The position numbers were made by a program, and so were the translations under genes. A stretch of DNA of 24,307 nucleotides from a virus. The DNA lies in the IMG/VR virus record IMGVR_UViG_3300022934_000176, positions 1 through 24,307 of that record. One strand, 5' to 3'. Every line of letters starts with the position of its first letter. Positions within the stretch are counted from its first letter, which is position 1. The notes under the pieces were generated by a model, which did not search any database, was not told the DNA's origin, and saw only the letters and a list, made by a program, of their open reading frames with translations. Below, piece after piece: positions 1 through 9,281 of this stretch.

Positions 1-875
1 TTCTGCGCTGTTGTACCAGATGTACCTGCGCCTGTACCTTTTGCTGGTAGGTTGTTTGAAACGTAAACACGGAAGCCGTGTAGGTTGTTCAACACCAAGC
101 CATTCATTAGGCCAGTACCACCGAAGTCAGCGTTAAGTACACGTGAATCTTCGTCTTTCAGCATTTCCATGAATACTGGGTCTACGACGATCCAACGTCC
201 ACGAGCGTCAACGTTTGCTGTGTCCATCTTACGAGCCATACGTGCTACGACTGTTAGAGGAGATACAGTTGTTGCTGACAATGCAGTTGCGCCTGGTAGA
301 CGTGGTGCTAGAGGAACTGAGTCACCTGCTGTTGCTGTAGCAGCAATAGTCAAGTTACCGAAGTCAGTTGCGTCTAGGTGGTTCGCTGTTAGGAACTCGC
401 CTGTTAGGTTACCTGCAGTGTCGTGCTGTGCATCACCAGATGTTGCAGTTGAATACTCACCTGCTGATGTGTGGCCTGACAAGTACTGCATCACGTCTGT
501 GTCCATTGCGTCTGCCATTTTATATGCAGCACGGTCAGCAGCTAGTGATACGTAATCAACGTTTGCGAACTGATCTTCGATGTCATCCATTTTGAATGCG
601 AAGTAGTTAGCTTTGTCGATTGTCAATGAGAAGTCTTCGTTTGCAAGCTTCTCTACAGAAATACCTGTGTGACGCTCTAGTGCGTTAACAGTTACATCTG
701 GTTCTTTTTGAATGCGAACCACATCACCTTGGTTGGCGATCTCACCGAAGTAAGAGTTGTTTGTGATTGCGTTTGTGACAGCAGATTTACGTAGAGCAAT
801 CTGTGCCTGTTTGGAGTAGATAATAGGAGACCAGTTGGTTCCTGTAAATCCACCCGATGCGGAAGTAATAGCCAT
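1..875 (-). CDS. Major capsid protein (3' end cut off by the window)
   Basis: The frame reads open from an ATG at 875-873 to the window edge, giving about 291 residues with no stop, so the C-terminus is missing. An AAGGAGA ribosome site lies just upstream. The translation starts MAITSASGGFTG and contains the stretch VTVNALERHTGISVEKL followed by DIEDQFANVDYVSLAADRAA. This is the style of HK97-fold coat proteins of marine podovirus-like phages. The protein would form the icosahedral shell. It lies directly after the scaffold gene, the normal order portal, scaffold, coat. A 229-base gap with promoter-like sequence separates it from the scaffold gene, which fits separate strong expression. The family call rests on sequence style and gene order; no alignment was made. 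Confidence 0.85.
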   Translation of the reverse strand, partial: MAITSASGGFTGTNWSPIIYSKQAQIALRKSAVTNAITNNSYFGEIANQGDVVRIQKEPDVTVNALERHTGISVEKLANEDFSLTIDKANYFAFKMDDIEDQFANVDYVSLAADRAAYKMADAMDTDVMQYLSGHTSAGEYSTATSGDAQHDTAGNLTGEFLTANHLDATDFGNLTIAATATAGDSVPLAPRLPGATALSATTVSPLTVVARMARKMDTANVDARGRWIVVDPVFMEMLKDEDSRVLNADFGGTGLMNGLVLNNLHGFRVYVSNNLPAKGTGAGTSGTTAQ

Positions 876-1104
876 AGTTAATTCTCCTTATAGATATGGC
901 GTGATATTGTTACACTACATATCCACTAAAGAGGCCATTCATTCTAGGGTAGTCAGCGTAGCTCAATCAGATTGGCCTATCTTTTTAGAGCGCTGGGCCT
1001 ATATGTTTGGGTAGTTCTTTGTGTGGCTAGTGCTAATTAAAGCATACACACTGTTTTTTGTGTATATACTATAGTTTTACTTATGTGAACAAGAATGTCA
1101 AGCA
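876..1104 (-). promoter_or_regulatory. Leader of the capsid gene with promoter-like elements and a hairpin
   Basis: This is the longest gap in the late arm. On the minus strand it begins with TTGACA (1101-1096), directly after the scaffold stop codon, followed by A/T-rich sequence containing TATAGT. The spacing from TTGACA to TATAGT is 22 bases, too long for a standard sigma70 promoter, so the exact promoter is uncertain. An inverted repeat ATACACA/TGTGTAT (1044-1050 with 1059-1065, loop of 8) follows. One copy of the octamer GCGCTGGG lies at 990-997. The layout suggests a dedicated capsid promoter or a processed leader. Confidence 0.4.
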
Positions 1105-2055
1105 TTACTTTGTCATATCATAAATAAATTTACCTGAGCGTTGCGCATCAAGGATTTCCTCTTGGCGCTTCTCATATTCTTTGATAGACATCTTAGCTAC
1201 CTGTGATTCACGTAAGTAGTTCGATGCATCATCTTGTTGAACTTGTGTGTTACGTTTAGTACGAACTGAAGATGCAGCATCCTTGTCGTTATTCACAGGA
1301 CGAGAGTCTTTGATGCCTTTATCTACTTTATACATATCAATAACACGTCCGACTGACTTTGCGTCTTCTGCGTTCTCATATAAAGCATCTTGAATTACTT
1401 TCGGCTGTGACTCTGCCCACGTATGGAAAGCATCATCAGCACGAATCTCTTCAAAGTCTGGGTGCATCTGTAGTAGCTCTGCTTCTGCACGTTGACGTTT
1501 AGCATCTACACGTAGCTCTTCGATCTCTTTCAAACGCTTATCAATATCTGATGCACGTTCTTCAGCTTTACGATCAGCAATAGCTTCTACTATACCAGCT
1601 ACGTCAGGGTACTTACTTGCCCAAGCTTCGATCTCTTCAGTAGTCTTAGGTAGTACCAACTCGTTCTTAGTAGCTTTGTCTAGTTGAGACTGTAGCTTCT
1701 CAAACTTAACTTTCCACTCTTGTTCTTTCTCTTGAACGTGACGACGAAGATCACCGTACCGCTTCTTGAAGTTCTTCTCTTCTGCGCTTAGCTCAGCATC
1801 ATCTCCTTCTTGGGGTGTTTCAGCTTTGCTTGCTTCTTCTTGTTTGGTACTACTCTCTGCCTGTACTGGTTCTGAGACAGGCTCTTCGCTACGGGGTTCA
1901 GCTTCAGTAGTTTGTTCTTCTTCGGGCGGTTCATCTTCTTTAGCCATCCCAGCTTGTTTCATTAGTTCTTGTAACTCTTGTTCGTCACGACTAATACGTG
2001 CAGCGTTACGTTGATGTGCAGGTGAGTTCACCTCTAGTTGTTCTACTTCAGCCAT
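1105..2055 (-). CDS. Capsid scaffolding protein
   Basis: The protein has 316 residues and is strongly charged. Residues 1-90 are Glu/Pro/Ser rich and probably disordered. From about residue 95 a long helical stretch begins (EEKNFKKRYGDLRRHVQEKE) with heptad-like spacing typical of a coiled coil. The C-terminal third is Lys/Arg containing, as expected for the end that binds coat protein. Scaffolds act inside the procapsid and are lost on maturation. The position between virion proteins and the coat gene is the classical one for scaffold. An ATG with AAGGAGA upstream sets the start. The assignment comes from composition, length and gene order, because scaffolds conserve little sequence. Confidence 0.75.
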   Translation of the reverse strand: MAEVEQLEVNSPAHQRNAARISRDEQELQELMKQAGMAKEDEPPEEEQTTEAEPRSEEPVSEPVQAESSTKQEEASKAETPQEGDDAELSAEEKNFKKRYGDLRRHVQEKEQEWKVKFEKLQSQLDKATKNELVLPKTTEEIEAWASKYPDVAGIVEAIADRKAEERASDIDKRLKEIEELRVDAKRQRAEAELLQMHPDFEEIRADDAFHTWAESQPKVIQDALYENAEDAKSVGRVIDMYKVDKGIKDSRPVNNDKDAASSVRTKRNTQVQQDDASNYLRESQVAKMSIKEYEKRQEEILDAQRSGKFIYDMTK

Positions 2056-2133
2056 TGTATTCTCCTTATGTTGGGGCCAGCTTCATGCGCTGGGTGGCCT
2101 TATTGTTATATGGATATAGTTTTTTTGTGTTTA
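2056..2133 (-). promoter_or_regulatory. Scaffold gene leader with promoter candidate and hairpin
   Basis: On the minus strand, TAAACA (2133-2128) and TATAAC (2110-2105) are separated by exactly 17 bases, a plausible sigma70-type promoter that overlaps the stop codon of the upstream gene. Downstream, CCAGC (2077-2081) can pair with GCTGG (2089-2093). A second pairing of GGCCA with TGGCC encloses it. The octamer GCGCTGGG (2087-2094) forms part of this hairpin. Confidence 0.4.
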
Positions 2134-3612
2134 GTCTCTATACATCCAGCCTAAACCAGCATTGTTAGCTTTGTTTACAGCTGCCTGTTGTGCTGGTGTT
2201 AGAGGGTTGCCTGCTCTCATCTGAGCTTTAATTACTTGAGGATCTGCTACTGCTCTAGCTTCAGCTGCAATACGGTTTAGCTGGTTTTGTTCGCTTCTAC
2301 TTGCACCAATACCTCTTGCCATTACAGCATCTAGCGCAGCGTTTCCTGTACCTGAAGGCTTTTCTTCTACAGCTGCCTCTTCAGCTTCTTCAGGTGCTTT
2401 ATATTCTTGATCACGGCGTTCCCCTGCCCAAGAACGTTTGAGAGTTAATAGGTTACCTTTATCATCTTTAGCTTGAATACCTGCTTGTCCATCAAAACCT
2501 AATAGATCACCCAACCAAGTGTCGCCAAAGTCTCTGCCTTTTTTGTTACCTTCAACTTGATCGCTAAAGTCTCTCAAGCCACCATACAAGGTAGCCTCGC
2601 CACCAAAGATACTACCTCTACGCTCAAGATCTGTTTTAATACCTTCAGACTCCATACGTTCAAGAATATCGTTATAACGTGCTACTGCACCTGTGTTAAC
2701 TAAGGCAGATACAGGAGCACCAATAGCACCTGCTAGACCTGCTGCTATGTTAGCCATTGTAGATAGACCTCTAGCTGTCTTCTCTAAGTCTTCACTCTTA
2801 ATTTTTGATACTTCAATAGGGGCAGGAGCAAGTGCCTGTGATTGCTGTCCAATATCATCTAAGCGTCTGGAATAACCGCTTTCACCAGAGGTCACTGCTG
2901 GAGCAACACTTGGTGCCACACCTGAAGAAGGTGCACCCACTGTTGTAGCTGTAGTTGTAGCTACTGGTGTTTGTGTGTAGCCTTGTTGTATAAGAGTGTC
3001 ATACTCAGTTTGTTGTGCTGGTAAGCTCAGTGTACGTACTTCTCCGTTAGGCCCATACAGAGTCACAACTGTGATACCTGGAGTAGGAGCCGTTGTTTGT
3101 GCTAAGAAGCCAGGAGCAAAAGACATTCCTGTAGCTTGTGTAAACTGAGGAGCGTTAGGATCTACAGTACCACCATCAGCGTATCCCGTAGTGTTACCTA
3201 CAGCTTGAGGAGCAGGCTGCAAGTAAGGGTCAGCTTGAACAGAACCGCCCATAGCCATACCCGTTACTTGCTCTAATGCGGCGACTTCTTCAGGGGTTAA
3301 GTCACCGACATCTCCTTCAGACATTTCGACAGGCTCACCACCGATACGTCCGTTAGCTTCCATCTCCATCATACCACGTTTAGCTTCCTCACGCAAGTCC
3401 TCAAAGAACTTAACACCGTAGAAGCGTACTACATCAGCAGGTACAACGTATTCACCTTCACTCAGTTGCGCTGGGATATCGTCACGCACTTCTTCAGCTA
3501 ATGACCCAGGAGGTACTTCGTTTCCGCTTACAGGATCTACAGTAGCCCCATCATCAGTGAGACCACCTTCCTCCATCATAAACGCCATTTCCATCTGCTT
3601 AGCTGTGTCCAT
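2131..3612 (-). CDS. Virion-associated structural protein, Gly/Ala rich, function unknown
   Basis: The protein has 493 residues. Its N-terminal 75 residues (EEGGLTDDGATVDPVSGNEV, then LSEGEYVVPADVVRFYGVKF) match the style of a conserved protein of marine phages that lies between portal and scaffold. I infer a role in the head or the portal-tail junction. Residues of about 115-240 are low-complexity Pro/Thr/Ala sequence with GG motifs (AMGGSV, YADGGTV). A hydrophobic Ala/Gly stretch near 280-305 (STMANIAAGLAGAIGAPVSA) could be a membrane-active or glycine-zipper segment, as in some internal head proteins. The start overlaps the previous gene by 14 bases and AGGGAAGAAG precedes it. The exact role is unknown. 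Confidence 0.65.
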   Translation of the reverse strand: MDTAKQMEMAFMMEEGGLTDDGATVDPVSGNEVPPGSLAEEVRDDIPAQLSEGEYVVPADVVRFYGVKFFEDLREEAKRGMMEMEANGRIGGEPVEMSEGDVGDLTPEEVAALEQVTGMAMGGSVQADPYLQPAPQAVGNTTGYADGGTVDPNAPQFTQATGMSFAPGFLAQTTAPTPGITVVTLYGPNGEVRTLSLPAQQTEYDTLIQQGYTQTPVATTTATTVGAPSSGVAPSVAPAVTSGESGYSRRLDDIGQQSQALAPAPIEVSKIKSEDLEKTARGLSTMANIAAGLAGAIGAPVSALVNTGAVARYNDILERMESEGIKTDLERRGSIFGGEATLYGGLRDFSDQVEGNKKGRDFGDTWLGDLLGFDGQAGIQAKDDKGNLLTLKRSWAGERRDQEYKAPEEAEEAAVEEKPSGTGNAALDAVMARGIGASRSEQNQLNRIAAEARAVADPQVIKAQMRAGNPLTPAQQAAVNKANNAGLGWMYRD

Positions 3613-3802
3613 TAACTTCTTCCCTCATAAGTTTTAGTCTACGTAGTGCAGCTATCTCACCTTGTATGCGATACATTGCCTCTGCGTCATTGCTTTGCTC
3701 TATACGGACATGCGCTGCACCAATCTTACTATCTAGGTACTCTACATAAGCATCCCATAGAGGCTTGTCGTTTGTTATCTTCTTTAGTGCGCCTAAACTC
3801 AT
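3599..3802 (-). CDS. Small helical protein between virion genes
   Basis: The protein has 67 residues, starting MSLGALKKITNDKPLWDAY. It is predicted to be mostly helical with alternating charged and hydrophobic residues (YLDSKIGAAHVRIEQ, then MYRIQGEIAALRRLKLMREE). Its ATG overlaps the TGA of the upstream gene (ATGA) and its end overlaps the next start by 14 bases, so all three are probably translationally coupled. Small proteins of this size often occupy this place in marine podovirus-like genomes. The function is not recognised; a virion accessory or assembly role is an inference from position only. Confidence 0.7.
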   Translation of the reverse strand: MSLGALKKITNDKPLWDAYVEYLDSKIGAAHVRIEQSNDAEAMYRIQGEIAALRRLKLMREEVNGHS

Positions 3803-5568
3803 TTAGTTGGTCTCTCTACTAATCCACCTTTGTTGAAGCGTAGTTTAATATTTGTTGGATCAATAGTCAAGTTAGAAATGTCTAGTAACACACCCTGCTC
3901 TTTGTCAACAGCACCTTTGAAAATAGACCTGTACATAAGGTCTTTTTTACCTATCTTAATTTGATCACCTAACTCAGCCTTTAATTGTTTAAGGACTTTA
4001 TTATAACCTGCTACATAAGTGTTATGAAAAGCAGAACCTTTTGCAGTCTTTTTAGGTATATCATTGTCAGCAAAACGTTTTTCTGCTAACTTTTCTACAG
4101 GAGGTAATACAATCTCGTTGACACCTTTTGCTTTAGCGTCTGCTATAATAGCTTGCAAAGACATACGAATTGTATCCGAAATACTCTGAACAGGTAAATC
4201 TTTTTTATTAGTGACTGCACCAAGATTAGCTATATAAGTACTTACTCTGTTATGCATAGAGTCTGTAATTCTTCCTAACTCTTCGTCTGGAATATCGTCA
4301 AACTCTTTACTTAATATATTAAACGTAACATTTGATATACTTCCGCTGTCACCAAAGATAAGGTCTTCAGGAACATCAATATCTTTTACAGCTTTTTTAA
4401 ATATGTTTTTACGTTCTTCTTTAGTTAGATTACTGTTAAGCTGCGTAGGTATAACCACGTCCTCAATATAGCTTTTAATCTTATTTATAGCTTTATCAAC
4501 AAAGCCGCTACCTTTAGTATTAATCAGCCACTCTAAATCTTCATAATTATACTCTAACGAAGTATCTAGTGCTGCTTTTTCTTTCTTTTTAAATGCAGGT
4601 AAGTCTTCTACTACGTTTTGTAAAGGATCAGACTGTAACTCTTCAATTAGGATATAGTTACCTTTATCACCATCACGCAAGCTATAACGTGAATGAGCTA
4701 GGTTAGAAGGACCAAAATGTGTAGTGTATCCCAAGTCCTCAGAAGCATCTAAGCCCAACTCAGTATAATCCAACTCCTTGTCCAGTAAAGAACTTTGACG
4801 TTGCATATTACGGTAACGAGAACCTTTTTTAACAGCCTTAACTTCTAAAGGTTTTAAAATAGCATCAGTTAATACACTATAAGATATATACCGTCCTGTA
4901 TCAGGTTGTTTTGTGATGACCTCACGTTCAGTAGGGTTACCTATCGCTATAATATCATCTACATCAATAGTTGTTATTGTTTTTTTCTTTTTTGCGAAGG
5001 GGTCTGCGTAACCTTCTATGCGTTGAACTGGTATTTTTTTACCGTCAAAAAGATAACTTAAATGATCTTGAACTTCTTGTCTGTAGTCATCATACATACT
5101 CCCTAGTCTCATCATTTTATCTAAAGCTTTAGGGTTATTGTTATAAATCCAGTCATCTAAACTATCACTTATTTCAATGTATGAGTAATTATTAATAGTC
5201 TCAAAATCGTTAAGTATCTGATCTGCATCTTCCCTTCGCCTAATGCCAGACAAAGCTTCTCTTGTATACTTAGCGTCAGGCTCTAGTCCTAAACCCCGAT
5301 ACTCCATCTCAGCTTGTGTGACTTTAGGCGCACGTTTACGTACAAACGCTTCGATGTTCTCACCACGTGTACCCTCTTTACCGATAGGCGCTTCATCAAT
5401 AGCACTCTCTAGTGGGCTATAGAATCGTGCCACTGTAGGGTCACTAGGATCAGCTACATCCGTCAGTACCTCTTCTGTCTGCTTGAACATAGGATTATAC
5501 TTAGGGTTATCAGTGATACCAAGCGATGCGCTCAGCTGCTTAGCTATCATACGAGAGATACCTGACAT
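3799..5568 (-). CDS. Large virion-type protein with an IEE(I/L)QSD-containing module
   Basis: The protein has 589 residues and starts by TAATG coupling with the portal stop. In the middle, HFGPSNLAHSRYSLRD is followed by YILIEELQSDPLQ. Further on come IIADAKAKGVNEIVLPP and AFHNTYVAGYNKVLKQL. This order resembles a module found in very large phage and mobile-element polyvalent proteins, where a conserved His...IEE(I/L)QSDW segment precedes a segment predicted to act on or bind a ligand. The usual Trp after QSD is Pro here. The protein ends with FNKGGLVERPTK, a tail seen in marine phage virion proteins. It is Lys rich and has no signal peptide or clear membrane helix. It may be an internal or portal-associated virion protein; the biochemical activity is unknown. 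Confidence 0.65.
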   Translation of the reverse strand: MSGISRMIAKQLSASLGITDNPKYNPMFKQTEEVLTDVADPSDPTVARFYSPLESAIDEAPIGKEGTRGENIEAFVRKRAPKVTQAEMEYRGLGLEPDAKYTREALSGIRRREDADQILNDFETINNYSYIEISDSLDDWIYNNNPKALDKMMRLGSMYDDYRQEVQDHLSYLFDGKKIPVQRIEGYADPFAKKKKTITTIDVDDIIAIGNPTEREVITKQPDTGRYISYSVLTDAILKPLEVKAVKKGSRYRNMQRQSSLLDKELDYTELGLDASEDLGYTTHFGPSNLAHSRYSLRDGDKGNYILIEELQSDPLQNVVEDLPAFKKKEKAALDTSLEYNYEDLEWLINTKGSGFVDKAINKIKSYIEDVVIPTQLNSNLTKEERKNIFKKAVKDIDVPEDLIFGDSGSISNVTFNILSKEFDDIPDEELGRITDSMHNRVSTYIANLGAVTNKKDLPVQSISDTIRMSLQAIIADAKAKGVNEIVLPPVEKLAEKRFADNDIPKKTAKGSAFHNTYVAGYNKVLKQLKAELGDQIKIGKKDLMYRSIFKGAVDKEQGVLLDISNLTIDPTNIKLRFNKGGLVERPTK

Positions 5569-7682
5569 TAGCCTACGTTCCCACTAAATCCCTGTTCGCC
5601 TGGTTGTGGTGCTGTACCTGTACCCATCTGCCCACCACCTGAGCCAGTTGTGTCTTGTACTTGTGCACCTGCTGGAGCTTGACCCTCTGGACCTGGCGCT
5701 GGGCCTGGTTGAGGTGGCTGTTGTGGTGCGAACTTCTTGAATAACTCAGCTTGGATAGCTGCGTCTTGCATAGAGTTAGTCACCTTGTCTGGGTCTAGGT
5801 CCATGCTCTTAGCGATCTCACGAATGATATAGTCCATCTTAGCGAAAGGTGCAAGCATCGGGTTAGACGCTACCTGTAAGAACTGCATTAGGCGCTGGGA
5901 GCGTACCTCGTTAGACATCAAGCTTTCTGTACCTGATGCTTTGACTTCTAAGTCACCCTTGATAGACTCATCAAAGTCAAACTGCATGTTGAAGCTAAAG
6001 AATGCTTTACCTAGAGGTCCAAGTAAATAGTCGTCTACGTTCTTAACTACTGAACGAATAGAACCATTAGCAGCAGACATAAGCATAGAAATACCAGAGG
6101 CAGTCCGACCAACGCCGCTGACTCCAGTTTGTCCGTGAGCGAACGAAGGAAAGCCAGTACTTTCATCAGCTAAGACCCTAGCTTTGTCAAAGAGTTGCAT
6201 ATTCTCTTGAGCAACGTTGGGGAACTTTGTGCCGAAGAGGGCTTGTCCAGGTGCACCACCTTGTCGCCTAAACACCTTCCCTGGGTACACTGACATATCT
6301 TGTCCTGGCACCAAGTTGGTTTCGTCCACTTCAATGATAAGGTTTCCAGATAAAGCAGCATTGTCGATAGCCATCCGCATAAAGCCATTCATTAATGTCT
6401 GTGTATCGTCCATGTTCTCTGCGATACCGACACCAAAGAACGAGTAGGGGTTATGTTCGTAAGGTGTTGCGTAGTAAGGAATACGTGCAGGCTTGAATGG
6501 GTTTAGTACCATACGTAGTACTTCACCGTTACAGATCCAGATGTTACAGCTGATTTCAACTAGATCTTTAAACTCTTTAGGGATCTTAACGCCGTTATCT
6601 TCTAGGATATCTATATCTACAAAACCCCAGAACTCTAACACTTCCCAGCGCTCTGACTCAGATAGTGTGTCGTCGTCTTCCATCTTCATTTCCCAGTGCT
6701 TACGTACATAGTCTGGGCTTTGAGCTATAGCTGTTTCGATAGCTTCGTCACGGAAGTAAGGACGACCTTTTAGCGCACGAAGCTGGTTACGTGACATCTT
6801 GTGACGTTCAACTACATACTCTGCGTCATCCATTGATGTAGCTTCTGGGTCAGGATAAAAGTTCCAAACTGAGACATTGTTACACTCAGGTACAGTCTTA
6901 ACTAGAGGTTCATACTCACCGCTTTCATTCCAGTTAGGGTACTCTTTATCTACAGCGAATGGTCCTTTCATTACGCCTGTACCAAGTAGTGCCATCTCGA
7001 AAGCCATAGAGCGTAGATGCTTAGATGCGCCACTCTCTTGTAGCTGATCGTGGATCTTCTTTTCCATCTTCTTAGCTGCAACAAGTGCTGGGTGGAAAGA
7101 CACTGTAGTAGGAGTAGTACCGTCACCCTCAATAACCTTGTCAGCTACAGGAGCTAACTTGTTACGCATACCAGCAAGACGCTCTTGTAAGTCAATGATA
7201 GTCTCTCCTGGACGTAGCTTACCATCATCACCTAGTAGCGGAGTAGGCGCAGCAACTTGTTCTGTTACTTGACGAGCTTCATCACCAGCTTGTTCTGCAT
7301 TAGGATCTACATTGATGTGTACAGCATCAGCTACACCATCAGGTAATACTGTAGGATCTACAGACAGAGGGAACTTATTGTTACCGAATAGTACATCTAC
7401 GATCTGACCATACGCAGCAAGAGTCTTAGTCTTAGTAACCTTAACAAATACACGAGACTTCTCTGTGTCTGTGAACTGTACGTCTGGACCATACAAGCCA
7501 CGATAGTTACGATAGGCACGTAGCCAACGCTCTTCGTCTACTTGTCGTGCGTCCTCTGCACGTTTATAACGTTCGTTAACATACGTTACTACGCTACTGA
7601 CAGACTCGAAGAGTTTATCACTGCCATCTTCTGCAGCAACTACTTCGTCTGTGTCAAAGTTTAGATCATCAATGTCTGCCAT
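5568..7682 (-). CDS. Portal protein
   Basis: The protein has 704 residues, a normal size for large podovirus-type portals. Portals form the dodecameric ring at one capsid vertex through which terminase pumps DNA. Supporting features are the N-terminal region VVTYVNERYKRAEDAR with the tract RWLRAYRNYRGLYGP, a central SVWNFYPDPEATSMDDAEYV, and IPYYATPYEHNPYSFFGVGIAEN. These segments are characteristic of portals in marine phages. Residues from about 650 onward are Pro/Gly/Gln rich and probably disordered. It follows large terminase after 3 bases and is coupled to the next gene. Gene order terminase-portal supports the call strongly. Confidence 0.88.
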   Translation of the reverse strand: MADIDDLNFDTDEVVAAEDGSDKLFESVSSVVTYVNERYKRAEDARQVDEERWLRAYRNYRGLYGPDVQFTDTEKSRVFVKVTKTKTLAAYGQIVDVLFGNNKFPLSVDPTVLPDGVADAVHINVDPNAEQAGDEARQVTEQVAAPTPLLGDDGKLRPGETIIDLQERLAGMRNKLAPVADKVIEGDGTTPTTVSFHPALVAAKKMEKKIHDQLQESGASKHLRSMAFEMALLGTGVMKGPFAVDKEYPNWNESGEYEPLVKTVPECNNVSVWNFYPDPEATSMDDAEYVVERHKMSRNQLRALKGRPYFRDEAIETAIAQSPDYVRKHWEMKMEDDDTLSESERWEVLEFWGFVDIDILEDNGVKIPKEFKDLVEISCNIWICNGEVLRMVLNPFKPARIPYYATPYEHNPYSFFGVGIAENMDDTQTLMNGFMRMAIDNAALSGNLIIEVDETNLVPGQDMSVYPGKVFRRQGGAPGQALFGTKFPNVAQENMQLFDKARVLADESTGFPSFAHGQTGVSGVGRTASGISMLMSAANGSIRSVVKNVDDYLLGPLGKAFFSFNMQFDFDESIKGDLEVKASGTESLMSNEVRSQRLMQFLQVASNPMLAPFAKMDYIIREIAKSMDLDPDKVTNSMQDAAIQAELFKKFAPQQPPQPGPAPGPEGQAPAGAQVQDTTGSGGGQMGTGTAPQPGEQGFSGNVG

Positions 7683-7685
7683 ATT

Positions 7686-9281
7686 TTAGTACCCGAATGT
7701 TGAGTCTGAAGCTTGAAAACCAGTACGACCACTTTTAGCTGGATCGTAATCCCATATAGAACTACGTGGTCTTGTCATAATACCATAACGCAAAGCATCA
7801 TACAAGTGGTCTTCTGCATTTGTATCTACATCTTCTGGGTTTTTCTTATCCAAAGGTATAGACGGTAATTGCGCTATCATATTGGTGCAGGTAGAGAAGA
7901 ATACGAGTCTTGGCTCCTCAGTAAACTCATCTACCTGTAATCGACGGTGTATCTCGTTCTTGCCAGAAACACGTGAGCCTCTTGAGCGATCTGAAGGACG
8001 CCATCTGCAACCCTTCATGTTCATCTGCTCTGCCAAGGATGGGCCAGTGTCTCCACGGTTGTGCCACAAAGAAGAGTCCAACACGCCGTATCTGATTGTA
8101 CCATCGTTAACCTCTTCTCGCAAGATCATATCTGCTAAATCAGAAGCTGTAACTTTAGAACAATATAGTTCCCTGTATACAACCAGTTGTTCACTTGGGC
8201 TGACAGCGATCCAGACCACTCCAGTGAAGGAGCCGTAACCATAGTCGCAAGCTCTAAACTTAGTCCACGACTGAGGGATATCGTATGGCTCCACCACGTG
8301 TATGTTTCTGTTAAACTCAGGAAAAGCTGCCCCTTCGTTAATATCCCAGTTACCTTCAAGCAGCTGCTTTCTTTGGTGTTCTGGCAGTGACAAAAGCATT
8401 GCTTCGTAGTCGCCACTCTCAGCTAAGTAAGGATTGTCAAACAAACTAGCTGGGATAAATCTTCTTTTAAATAGTGGTTCTCCTGCTCTACTGTGACCAG
8501 AAGGAAACGTTAGTGTTTCACCTGTTTCTATATTTGTAGCCCAGAATGACTCACCTGCAGGCGCTGGGTCAATAAACATTTTCTTTACCCAAGAGTGTCC
8601 ACTGCCTCCTGGGTTAGTTGTAGCTCTCATATAGAGACCTAACTCTTTAGAGCTACTACGTAGACGTGAACGCATGTAGTTCCACGCATAAGGACTGTTC
8701 CACTGTGTAAGCTCGTCGAAAGCTATGTAGTTGAACGCTTGCCCTTGATAGCGCATAACGTCTGTGTCTTTGTCGAGGTAGGACATCCATAGTCGTCCTC
8801 CTCTGGGAGTAGTCCATTGAGACTTACGTTCGCTCCATTTAATCCCAGGAATTGCTTTAGGATATAACTCTTGGCTTTTTTGAATAAGTTCACGTAGTTC
8901 TTCCGTTGTATGTCGAACAAGTAGACCACTGAAGTCTGGGTTGTTCATGTCACGTAGAGGGTCTGCTAGAGTAGCGTAAGACTTGCCGCCTCCTGCTGCC
9001 CCACCATAAAGTACTTCACGCTCTGAGGAAGCCAGATATTGAGTCTGTGGACCTGGGTTAGGCTTAAAGACTACCTCTTGTGCAGCTATGGGGTCAAACT
9101 CTGCTGGTTTAACTTCAGCGGGTACAAACTCTTCAGGCTGCGTCTTCTCCGCTATCTTCTTCGTAGGTGTAGTAGCCGAGTCTTTCTTTTTCGAGGATCT
9201 CGTACTGCTTAAGCGCTTTTTCGTACCTTTCGGTAAGCTTGCGTTTAATTGCAGCAAGTGATTTACGTTTTCTTTCGACAT
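7686..9281 (-). CDS. terL: Terminase large subunit (packaging ATPase/nuclease)
   Basis: The protein has 531 residues. It shows a Walker A motif GGAAGGGKS (residues 93-101) and a Walker B motif YIAFDE (D189, E190). It also has an RNase H-like nuclease domain with candidate metal ligands D346 (RACDYGYG) and D402 (GVLDSS), and an Asp near the C-terminus in YDALRYGI. TerL cuts concatemers and drives DNA into the prohead with ATP. The N-terminal 70 residues are Lys/Ser/Thr rich and look unstructured. The first 149 bases of the gene overlap the upstream gene in another frame; no Met follows within the N-terminal tail that would give a much shorter start. Confidence 0.95.
   Translation of the reverse strand: MSKENVNHLLQLNASLPKGTKKRLSSTRSSKKKDSATTPTKKIAEKTQPEEFVPAEVKPAEFDPIAAQEVVFKPNPGPQTQYLASSEREVLYGGAAGGGKSYATLADPLRDMNNPDFSGLLVRHTTEELRELIQKSQELYPKAIPGIKWSERKSQWTTPRGGRLWMSYLDKDTDVMRYQGQAFNYIAFDELTQWNSPYAWNYMRSRLRSSSKELGLYMRATTNPGGSGHSWVKKMFIDPAPAGESFWATNIETGETLTFPSGHSRAGEPLFKRRFIPASLFDNPYLAESGDYEAMLLSLPEHQRKQLLEGNWDINEGAAFPEFNRNIHVVEPYDIPQSWTKFRACDYGYGSFTGVVWIAVSPSEQLVVYRELYCSKVTASDLADMILREEVNDGTIRYGVLDSSLWHNRGDTGPSLAEQMNMKGCRWRPSDRSRGSRVSGKNEIHRRLQVDEFTEEPRLVFFSTCTNMIAQLPSIPLDKKNPEDVDTNAEDHLYDALRYGIMTRPRSSIWDYDPAKSGRTGFQASDSTFGY

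Noticed and set aside
85-555. 156-residue plus-strand frame over the capsid gene
   Set aside because: It is antisense to the clearly coding capsid gene and has Ser/Arg/Ala bias typical of a shadow frame.
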